Below, one piece after another: positions 8,297 to 15,275 of a stretch of 29,424 nt of DNA; within the stretch, counting starts at the first letter, position 1, and the number at the start of each line of letters is the position of its first letter. Source of the stretch: an uncultured Lachnospiraceae bacterium (GTDB lineage Bacteria; Bacillota; Clostridia; Lachnospirales; Lachnospiraceae). The stretch covers positions 1 to 29,424 of the forward strand of contig USGM01000029.1 of assembly GCA_900554205.1 (NCBI GenBank), in the 5' to 3' direction. The notes below the pieces were generated by a model that saw only the letters and a program-made list of their open reading frames with translations, was not told the origin of the DNA and ran no database searches. The position numbers were made by a program, and so were the translations under genes.

Positions 8297-9577
8297 ATGG
8301 AAAAGAAGGCATTTGTGACAAAAGAGATGGTGGAGGAGATCGTAAAAAAATATCCCACACCCTTTCATATTTATGATGAAAAAGGAATCCGCGAAAACGC
8401 GAAGGCTTTGAAGGAAGCTTTCGCATGGAATCCCGGATATAAGGAATTTTTTGCCGTGAAGGCGACACCGAATCCGTTTTTGATCGACATTTTGCGAGAT
8501 TACGGCTGTGGCTGCGACTGCTCATCCATGACGGAGCTCATGCTGTCCGATGCTATGGGAGTGAAGGGGGAGGATATCATGTTTTCCTCCAACGATACTC
8601 CGGCGGAGGAGTTTGTCTATGCGGCGAAGATCGGCGCGACGATCAATCTGGACGACATTACCCACATTGATTTCTTAGAGAAGACACTCGGCTATCTTCC
8701 GAAGACGTTGAGCTGCCGGTTCAATCCGGGCGGATATTTTTCATTGGGAACTGACATCATGGATAATCCCGGGGATGCAAAGTACGGCTTTACGACGGAG
8801 CAGATGTTTGAGGGCTACCGGATTCTGAAAGCAAAGGGCGTGGAGAACTTCGGTATTCATGCTTTTCTGGCAAGCAATACCGTCACGAATGAATATTATC
8901 CGGTGCTTGCAAAGCAGCTCTTTGAGCTGGCGGTTCGCCTGAAGGAGGAGACCGGAGCAAACATTACCTTTATCAACCTTTCCGGCGGTGTCGGCGTACC
9001 CTACAGACCGGAGCAGGAGCCGAATGACATCCGTGTGATCGGTGAGAGCGTCCGGAAGGTTTACGAGGAAGTCCTTGTTCCGGCGGGAATGGGAAATGTG
9101 GCGATTTACACCGAACTCGGCCGGTTTATGATGGCACCATACGGACACCTTGTGACACAGGTGATCCATGAGAAGCATACCTACAAGGAGTACCTCGGGG
9201 TGGATGCCTGTGCCGTAAATCTGATGCGCCCGGCAATGTACGGTGCATACCATCATATCACGGTTCTCGGCAAGGAGGAGCAGCCCTGCGATCACAGATA
9301 TGATGTGGCGGGCTCTCTTTGCGAAAATAATGATAAGTTTGCGATTGACCGTATGCTGCCGAAGGTTGAAATCGGGGACTACATTGCGATTCACGACACC
9401 GGAGCGCACGGCTTTGCCATGGGCTACAATTACAACGGCAAGTTAAAATCCGCGGAGCTGCTGCTGCACGAGGACGGCAGTGTGCAGTTGATCCGCCGCG
9501 CAGAGACGCCGAGGGACTATTTTGCAACCTTTGACTGTTTTGAGATATTTGACAAATTATTTCCCGAGAAAGGATAA
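8297..9577 (+). CDS. lysA: Diaminopimelate decarboxylase
   Basis: This PLP-dependent, alanine-racemase-fold enzyme converts meso-DAP to L-lysine. The 426-residue protein has the PLP lysine K55 in FFAVKATPNP, the glycine-rich phosphate loop SGGVGVPY, TELGRF, and the catalytic Cys C342 in GSLCENND from the partner-subunit loop. The start at 8297 is chosen because GAGG (8287-8290) lies six bases before it; the upstream ATG at 8246 falls in the hairpin region. A carboxynorspermidine decarboxylase is a possible relative, but the length and the ddh neighbour favour DAP decarboxylase. It lies six bases before the carboxypeptidase gene. Confidence 0.9.
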   Translation: MEKKAFVTKEMVEEIVKKYPTPFHIYDEKGIRENAKALKEAFAWNPGYKEFFAVKATPNPFLIDILRDYGCGCDCSSMTELMLSDAMGVKGEDIMFSSNDTPAEEFVYAAKIGATINLDDITHIDFLEKTLGYLPKTLSCRFNPGGYFSLGTDIMDNPGDAKYGFTTEQMFEGYRILKAKGVENFGIHAFLASNTVTNEYYPVLAKQLFELAVRLKEETGANITFINLSGGVGVPYRPEQEPNDIRVIGESVRKVYEEVLVPAGMGNVAIYTELGRFMMAPYGHLVTQVIHEKHTYKEYLGVDACAVNLMRPAMYGAYHHITVLGKEEQPCDHRYDVAGSLCENNDKFAIDRMLPKVEIGDYIAIHDTGAHGFAMGYNYNGKLKSAELLLHEDGSVQLIRRAETPRDYFATFDCFEIFDKLFPEKG

Positions 9578-9583
9578 GACAGA

Positions 9584-10618
9584 ATGAGATACCCGAAAAA
9601 TCTTCCGGCAGGGGGAACCATCGGTTTCCTCGCGCCGTCCTTCGGCTGTGCGACAGAACCCTATAAGACGGCGTTTCAGTGTGCACTGGCGAGATTTCAG
9701 TCGATGGGCTATCAGACGCTGCTCGGGCCGAACTGCTATGTAGATCAGGGAATCGGCATCAGCAATACCCCCGAAAAGTGCGCTGCGGAGGTCATGGAGC
9801 TTTTTGCGTCAGAAGCGGACAGCCTGATTTCCTGCGGTGGCGGGGAGATGATGTGCGAAATTCTTCCCTTTGTCGATTTCAGGCGGCTGGCTGAGCTGGA
9901 GCCGAAATGGTTCATGGGGTATTCGGACAATACCAACCTGACCTACACGCTGGCTACGCTTGCCGATACCGCCGCAGTCTATGGGCCGTGCGCTTCCACC
10001 TTCGGGATGGAGCCGCTGCATGAGTCCGTGCAGGATGCGCTTGGAGTCCTGACGGGTGAGGTGCATACCGTTACCAGTTATGGAAAATGGGAGAAGGAGT
10101 CGTTGAAGGAGCCAGACAACCCGTGTGCGCCCTATCAGCTGACGGAGGAGCTGCAAATCCGGAGTTTCCTCGGCATAAACGAGGTCGGAGGGGAGGAACT
10201 GCGCTTTTCCGGCAGACTGCTTGGCGGATGTATGGACTGCCTTGTGAACCTTCTCGGAACCCGCTTTGACGGAACAAGGCAATTTATCGAAAAATACAAG
10301 CAGGATGGAATTGTCTGGTTTCTGGAATCGTGCGACCTGAATGTCTTCGGCATCCGTCGTGCTATGTGGGAGATGGAGCAGGCAGGGTGGTTCCAATATG
10401 TAAAGGGCTTTCTGATCGGCAGACCGGCAAACGGGGAAGCGATTATAAATCTTGATGCCTTCCATGCTGTTTTGGACATTGTCGGCAGTAGGGGTGTGCC
10501 TGTTGTCATGGATGTCGATCTCGGACACCGGCCGCCGATGATGCCGCTTGTTGTCGGCAGTTTTGCGGAGGTGCAGGTCAGAGGAAACGATCTGGAGATC
10601 AGGATGGAGTATCGCTGA
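9584..10618 (+). CDS. LD-carboxypeptidase, peptidase family S66 (MccF-like)
   Basis: S66 enzymes cleave an amide bond between an L- and a D-centre, typically removing terminal D-Ala from murein tetrapeptides during recycling; the MccF branch cleaves microcin C-type nucleotide peptides. The 344-residue protein shows the Ser-Glu-His triad: S114 in GYSDNTNL, E248 in WFLESCD and H315 in DLGHRPPM. There is no signal peptide, so it acts in the cytoplasm. Operon context with DAP enzymes favours a role in muropeptide recycling, but the length and the GYSDNT/LESCD motifs look closer to the MccF branch, so immunity or detoxification cannot be excluded. Confidence 0.9.
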   Translation: MRYPKNLPAGGTIGFLAPSFGCATEPYKTAFQCALARFQSMGYQTLLGPNCYVDQGIGISNTPEKCAAEVMELFASEADSLISCGGGEMMCEILPFVDFRRLAELEPKWFMGYSDNTNLTYTLATLADTAAVYGPCASTFGMEPLHESVQDALGVLTGEVHTVTSYGKWEKESLKEPDNPCAPYQLTEELQIRSFLGINEVGGEELRFSGRLLGGCMDCLVNLLGTRFDGTRQFIEKYKQDGIVWFLESCDLNVFGIRRAMWEMEQAGWFQYVKGFLIGRPANGEAIINLDAFHAVLDIVGSRGVPVVMDVDLGHRPPMMPLVVGSFAEVQVRGNDLEIRMEYR

Positions 10619-10649
10619 AAAAGTACTGGCAAAAAAGTTTATTTTTTGC

Positions 10650-10678
10650 TTGTCAAGAAGTGCACTCTATGTTAAAAT
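10650..10678 (+). promoter_or_regulatory. Promoter of tRNA-Leu
   Basis: TTGTCA (10650-10655) and TAAAAT (10673-10678) are separated by exactly 17 bases, placing the transcription start about 25 bases upstream of the tRNA. Confidence 0.8.
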
Positions 10679-10711
10679 ATCTTTTGTTGCGAGAGCGATA
10701 CTCTCACAAAT

Positions 10712-10794
10712 GCCGGCGTGTCGGAATGGCAGACGAGGCAGACTCAAAATCTGTTGATGGCAACATCGTGCGGGTTCAAGTCCCGCTGCCGGCA
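10712..10794 (+). tRNA. tRNA-Leu (anticodon CAA)
   Basis: The 83-base gene folds as a class II tRNA. Acceptor GCCGGCG pairs with TGCCGGC with one wobble and discriminator A is at 10794. The anticodon loop CTCAAAA (10743-10749) gives anticodon CAA at 10745-10747, reading UUG. The long variable arm is GATGGCAACATC and the T arm has GGTTCAAGTCC. The CCA end is not encoded. It marks the left edge of the unusual 10.9-17.3 kb block, and tRNA genes are frequent integration sites. Confidence 0.96.
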
Positions 10795-10814
10795 TTATAT
10801 CATTAAGCAGAAAG

Positions 10815-10846
10815 AATAAATCGACGCAGGTCGGTTTATTTTTTTT
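10815..10846 (+). terminator. Intrinsic terminator after tRNA-Leu
   Basis: AATAAATCGAC (10815-10825) pairs with GTCGGTTTATT (10830-10840), eleven pairs with one wobble, over loop GCAG and running into a T tract to 10846. Confidence 0.92.
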
Positions 10847-10848
10847 AC

Positions 10849-10878
10849 TTGACCTTTTCTGGCTTTTGCCGTCATAAT
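10849..10878 (+). promoter_or_regulatory. Promoter of the 147-residue orphan gene
   Basis: TTGACC (10849-10854) and CATAAT (10873-10878) are 18 bases apart and lie directly behind the tRNA terminator, about 27 bases before the next start codon. Confidence 0.65.
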
Positions 10879-10904
10879 AGAGATAGAAAGAGGGCGAAAA
10901 TCTT

Positions 10905-11348
10905 ATGTATGATGGAGCAAATGGCAAAGAATCAAAAATGAATATTGACTTCGAGTTTGAATGGTTTTTGAATACATTGGAAATCGAAGAGTGTTATCGG
11001 TGGGAGGATGTAAGAAATGCGCTGCTTCAGCTGTTCTGCGGCGCTGCCAGAATTGTGCTGGATTATCGCTGGATCGCGGAATGCAAGGGATATGACCTGT
11101 CCGGAATAAAGATTGGCAGGGATTTCGTACAGGACAGCAATGGGCAGCGGGGAAGCGAAATTCTTGGAAAATGGTCATTCAGGCTATTCTCGGAGGAAGG
11201 TACCACGACCTGCCATACACTGGAATGTATTGAAAAGGATATGGAACGTTTTCTCAGAATGAGATTCCATATTGAAGAACCGAAAGACCTCAATGCAATC
11301 AAAGAGGAATACCAGAGAAAACAGGTGCTGGATATGTTTGTCCTGTAA
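10905..11348 (+). CDS. Hypothetical protein, 147 residues
   Basis: I do not recognise this protein. It is a small mixed acidic/basic soluble polypeptide with no signal peptide or membrane segment. It has an N-terminal acidic aromatic stretch (FEFEWFLNTLEIEE), a middle part rich in Cys and aromatic residues, and a charged helical C-terminus. The first ATG at 10905 follows an AGAGGG site by ten bases; an in-frame ATG at 10938 is an alternative. It has its own promoter and is separated from the two-gene AAA unit by a hairpin and a second promoter. A functional link to that unit is possible only by proximity. It is AT-richer than the upstream lysine operon. Confidence 0.75.
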   Translation: MYDGANGKESKMNIDFEFEWFLNTLEIEECYRWEDVRNALLQLFCGAARIVLDYRWIAECKGYDLSGIKIGRDFVQDSNGQRGSEILGKWSFRLFSEEGTTTCHTLECIEKDMERFLRMRFHIEEPKDLNAIKEEYQRKQVLDMFVL

Positions 11349-11382
11349 AACATATTTAATTTGTCGGATAGTAACCATAGAA

Positions 11383-11411
11383 TTGTTTTTTTATTCCAAA
11401 TCCGTTATACT
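11383..11411 (+). promoter_or_regulatory. Promoter of the large-protein/AAA ATPase unit
   Basis: TTGTTT (11383-11388) and TATACT (11406-11411) are spaced by 17 bases. The -10 element lies inside a long inverted repeat, so the promoter may be repressor-controlled. About 100 bases separate it from the start codon. Confidence 0.65.
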
Positions 11412-11436
11412 ATTATTGCTATAGTATTGCGGATTT
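11398..11436 (+). repeat. Imperfect 16-bp inverted repeat over the -10 element
   Basis: The arms are AAATCCG-TT-ATACTAT (11398-11413) and ATAGTAT-TG-CGGATTT (11421-11436). Fourteen of sixteen positions pair, across a 7-base loop, and the right arm runs on into TT. As RNA it could terminate the upstream 147-residue gene. As DNA it could be an operator covering the -10 box of the downstream promoter. Both roles are inference. Confidence 0.7.
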
Positions 11437-11509
11437 TTGAATTAAAACGGAAAGTACAACGAAATGGATATACAATTTACGAAAAATGCTGCAAAACGGA
11501 GGATGCGTT

Positions 11510-14500
11510 ATGCCTGATCGAGTTGATTTAAAGGAAAAAGTAGAAACAACAGGGAGTAATGATTTTGATCATGGTAAGATTCCTGCTGCTCCTGCAAAAG
11601 AGGAAGGAGCTCAGGATAAGGTACCGGATAATGGGGCTTGGGAGACACAATTATTTCAGGTATACAATGGCAGGGCATCCCTTCAATATCCGCATCTTGA
11701 GCCGGGCGGATTCACGGAACAGTACATATTAGAGCCCGGCCGCCTGCCACTGCAGGAGGGTGTTGCCGTCATACCTGATACGGCGCAGGTATCTGCCTAT
11801 AATACGAAAGAGCGGAAGGGCGTGGTCTTTACCGCGCTGGGCGGAAGTGTAGAGATTGCAATAACTAATTTGCCAGTTGCAGTATTGAAGGCGCAGCTGG
11901 CGGTGATGAACATTATTTCCGATCGCTTCATTATGGATGAGATCTCTGCTCCGGGAATGGAGCCTGCCAATTTGCAGCAGGCAGAGCAGGAGCCGGAGCA
12001 GGCACCTATACAAACGAATGATACGGAAATCAGTGCCTATTTAAGAGGACCGATTAAAATCGAATCGCTGACAGGAATTACTATCGCACTTGACCAGGGT
12101 GAATATATCAAAAATAAAAATGACCGGGATCCGAAACTCAAGTTCTGGAAGACGACGTTGGATTTTACAGCACAGAAGGTGCAGAAAGAGTGTGTGACGG
12201 AGCTTGATGAGACAGGACTTCATACCCTGGAGAAGCAGAATGTCCCGCTGGATAAACAAGAAGCAGATAATATTTCTGCTGAGCAGGTGCTGGAGTCGTT
12301 AAATGAGCCCAGAGAGCAACCGGAACCAGAGACGCAATGGGAATGGAAAGGATTTGAGCCGGGGGATCTTACAGAAGATGGATTTGTGAGGATGGAAGAG
12401 GCTGAATCGCAGGTCGTAACAGTAGCTGATAAATATAAGGGACAAATTGGAAAAGCAAAGTTTCGTTTCAATGAGATCCCTTATACGATCCCTCTCTTTA
12501 ATAAGCGGGAACTCAAAGGAAAGACAAAGCCCAAAGAGGCTGGCGATACCATGCAGGACTTCTTTGTAGATTCGACAGGAAATCTCTACGTAACCTTTAA
12601 GGATCCGATAGAATTGTCACTTATAGGTAATGAAAAAATCGAACAGTACATCGTTGCTACCATCGTACTGGAGGGAGTTTCTATTAAGGGCAGCCAGCTG
12701 ACTGCTGAGAAAATCCGTATTGATCTTGGAAAGAAAGCCTCTGAGGATGAGGATGAAGATGAGGAAGAGGAACAGGAGAGTGGGCAGGAGAATGAACTGT
12801 CAGATGAAGGAAAAGCAAAGAAGCTGTTTGGAAAAAACATCCACGGAACCTTTGCCAATACAAGCGCTGTCAGCAGCATAGATAAGGGAGGAATACACGC
12901 AGCCCCCGGCAAGAAGAGCCTGGGCGAGTTTGGAGTATCCAAATTTCTGGGATTTCTGGATGTGGAAGGTGATTACCCTACGGGATACCTGAAGGTGTCG
13001 TTTGAAAATCAAAAGAAGGCAGATAAGCCAAAGCTGTTCTCTGAAACGGTTCAGAACCTTATGGGGGACGGATTATGCATTCCTATCTTTGGACCGCTGG
13101 CATTTGAAATATGTATTTCTCCGTCTGTCAGTATTGGAGGTTCTCTTTCAGCAGAGATGAGGCGTGGAAAGAGCTTTGGTGAGAAGCTAGAGCCCGGTGA
13201 GAGTATGGATCTTGCAGGGAAAGCTGAAATCAACGGGGAAGGTAAACTGGATATGTCAGCCGGACTTGCACTCACTCCGGGAATCCTTGGTTCCGTCAAG
13301 TTAGATCTTAAAGTGGGCTCGGAATTGTCTGCCGGTATTGGAGTAGAGGCAAAGGCAGATACTGCACTTGGACTGCGTGATGGGAAAATAAAGCAGACAA
13401 AGGATCTGAATCTGGATGGCGGGGTAAATATTAAACTGAAAGGGCAGGTAAACCTGTCCAGCAATGTAAAGTTTTTTATCTGGAAAGGCACACTCTTTAA
13501 AGTGGAGTTGTGTAGTAAAGAAGTCAATGTCCAGCCGTTCCTGGGACGTGCATGGCGGGATGTGGATGCAGAAGGGCTCATGCAGGGCTGGCACTTTGAG
13601 GGTATGAGACTGTCAGCAAAGGAATTAGGGCAAGAGATAGTTCAAGCAATACGCGATTCAAAAGATTTAAAAAAGGTGGATGAGAAAAAACTGGAGATGT
13701 CCGAGGCGGCCGCTAAGGTTCTCGGAGAAGAAGCAGAGAGCGCGTGGGCGATTCTGGAGGAGCTGAATCGTCAGAAGGCACTGTCGAAAGAATATGCGTA
13801 CCTGACTAGTGAGGAAGAGAAAGCCGCCTTGCAAAATAGAATTAATACGGTGACAAAAGAGGTTGAGAAAAAAATTTCTAAATATATGGGAGCCCTTAAT
13901 GAATATAAGAGTCAACTATATAAGAAACAGGAAGTGACGCAGAGAAAATTAGATGATGCCAGAAAGGAGCATGCTCATTGCATGGCGCAGGATACCATCC
14001 GGCAGATGGCAATGAAGAATGTCCAAAGAGGTGGACTCCTGTTTGAAAAGTATCTGCCACTGTCACAGGAAGAAAGTAAGGAGATGTCCTCGAAAAAGAT
14101 TCAGAAGGAAAATGAAAAAAGAAATAAAATGGCGGCCATTGATTTTACGATCGCCAGAGCACTCGGAATTTATGACAGAGCGATGGATGAGCAAAGATAT
14201 GAGTATGATATGTATGCCAGAGAGCAGAATTCCAAAAACCGGGTGGATAAGAGGCAAGGGAAGAAGAGCCCTGAACTGGAATACATATATCCGTTATTGA
14301 AGGATATACCTGAACTAAATTTTTTGAAGGGTTCAGATAAGAATGATAACTATCGATGGGGAGGTGCTGAAGCTACTTTGCGGTATCAGACCCAGTTTGG
14401 ACGCGATGCCCATGAAGAAGAGCGGGGATACCATATTAACAACTATTTTCATGTACTATATTACAAAAGTTTTTACCTGGGGTATATTCCTGCATCTTAT

Positions 14501-15253
14501 AGATCGGACTTTATACCAATTTTTAAGGGGAAGAATGCAATAAGAAGTTACGATTTCGCAAAAATTCTTTTGTCGGGTGTTTATCCCCAAGGTGCCTGTG
14601 ATGGTGACGGAAATTCCTTGGAAGGCAAGCCAATCAAAAGTCTCGATACGGATAGAAAAACAAAATTATTCAAAACAATTTTTAAAGATACTTTATCAAA
14701 AGAGGATAAAAAGAATAATTTTTTGGGCAAACTTTTCTTGGGGAGTGATTATAACCAAGAAACGACACAGCGGGAAAAAATGATGGTAGATATCAATAAG
14801 GTGCTTCAGGAGGTGTTCGGCTCAAATCTGGATGATATGGTTGCAAATGGAAATATAGATATGAACGAAAAACTGAGAGAACTGGATGATAAGCTTGAGA
14901 CTTCGAAGGAGGATTATATAAATGCAAGGGAAAAGCATTATGAGGTTGAAAGTGTAATAAAGAATGTCGAGAAGGAGCAGCTAAAGTATGAGGGGAAATT
15001 GTTTGGACTAAGATATGATGTGGAAAGCGGTATGAAGTTAGATGAAGGTTCGGTTAAGGCAGCTAAAGCTGCAGTGAATTTTATGCAGAACGACTATGAG
15101 GCTGTTGCCATGGGCGGCGAGCTGCCCGATTTGGCTGTCGTTGGTTTCGACGAAGACTCGGATGCTTACAAGAAAATGAAAAAATTTGAAAAAGAGGCGT
15201 TTCCTGAAAGAAAGAATGCCATGAAAGCACTAAAGGCACCTGTAGCGGTGTAA
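11510..15253 (+). CDS. Very large multi-domain protein paired with an AAA+ ATPase
   Basis: The 1247-residue protein has no family I can name. Residues 1-35 are polar and probably disordered. A beta-rich part follows (about 45-130), then a Gln/Glu/Pro linker, mixed segments, and an extreme acidic run (about 410-427). A region of alternating Gly/Ser-rich strands (about 538-667; SLSAEM, DMSAGLAL, ELSAGIGVEA) reads like amphipathic beta repeats. A long coiled coil (about 747-825), a Tyr/Lys-rich part and a second coiled coil (about 1118-1162) complete it. There is no signal peptide or membrane helix. GGAGG (11498-11502) sets the start at 11510 rather than 11486. Its stop lies 22 bases before the ATPase gene, so the two are one operon. 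The 13.6-15.1 kb part is clearly AT-richer than neighbouring genes. It could be a substrate or cargo of the ATPase. Confidence 0.85.
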   Translation: MPDRVDLKEKVETTGSNDFDHGKIPAAPAKEEGAQDKVPDNGAWETQLFQVYNGRASLQYPHLEPGGFTEQYILEPGRLPLQEGVAVIPDTAQVSAYNTKERKGVVFTALGGSVEIAITNLPVAVLKAQLAVMNIISDRFIMDEISAPGMEPANLQQAEQEPEQAPIQTNDTEISAYLRGPIKIESLTGITIALDQGEYIKNKNDRDPKLKFWKTTLDFTAQKVQKECVTELDETGLHTLEKQNVPLDKQEADNISAEQVLESLNEPREQPEPETQWEWKGFEPGDLTEDGFVRMEEAESQVVTVADKYKGQIGKAKFRFNEIPYTIPLFNKRELKGKTKPKEAGDTMQDFFVDSTGNLYVTFKDPIELSLIGNEKIEQYIVATIVLEGVSIKGSQLTAEKIRIDLGKKASEDEDEDEEEEQESGQENELSDEGKAKKLFGKNIHGTFANTSAVSSIDKGGIHAAPGKKSLGEFGVSKFLGFLDVEGDYPTGYLKVSFENQKKADKPKLFSETVQNLMGDGLCIPIFGPLAFEICISPSVSIGGSLSAEMRRGKSFGEKLEPGESMDLAGKAEINGEGKLDMSAGLALTPGILGSVKLDLKVGSELSAGIGVEAKADTALGLRDGKIKQTKDLNLDGGVNIKLKGQVNLSSNVKFFIWKGTLFKVELCSKEVNVQPFLGRAWRDVDAEGLMQGWHFEGMRLSAKELGQEIVQAIRDSKDLKKVDEKKLEMSEAAAKVLGEEAESAWAILEELNRQKALSKEYAYLTSEEEKAALQNRINTVTKEVEKKISKYMGALNEYKSQLYKKQEVTQRKLDDARKEHAHCMAQDTIRQMAMKNVQRGGLLFEKYLPLSQEESKEMSSKKIQKENEKRNKMAAIDFTIARALGIYDRAMDEQRYEYDMYAREQNSKNRVDKRQGKKSPELEYIYPLLKDIPELNFLKGSDKNDNYRWGGAEATLRYQTQFGRDAHEEERGYHINNYFHVLYYKSFYLGYIPASYRSDFIPIFKGKNAIRSYDFAKILLSGVYPQGACDGDGNSLEGKPIKSLDTDRKTKLFKTIFKDTLSKEDKKNNFLGKLFLGSDYNQETTQREKMMVDINKVLQEVFGSNLDDMVANGNIDMNEKLRELDDKLETSKEDYINAREKHYEVESVIKNVEKEQLKYEGKLFGLRYDVESGMKLDEGSVKAAKAAVNFMQNDYEAVAMGGELPDLAVVGFDEDSDAYKKMKKFEKEAFPERKNAMKALKAPVAV

Positions 15254-15275
15254 ACCGGCAGAAGGGAGAAATAAA

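Noticed and set aside
10795..11500. Integrase or attachment-site duplication behind the tRNA
   Set aside because: No integrase gene and no repeated copy of the tRNA 3' end were noticed downstream, so an integrated element is not claimed as such.
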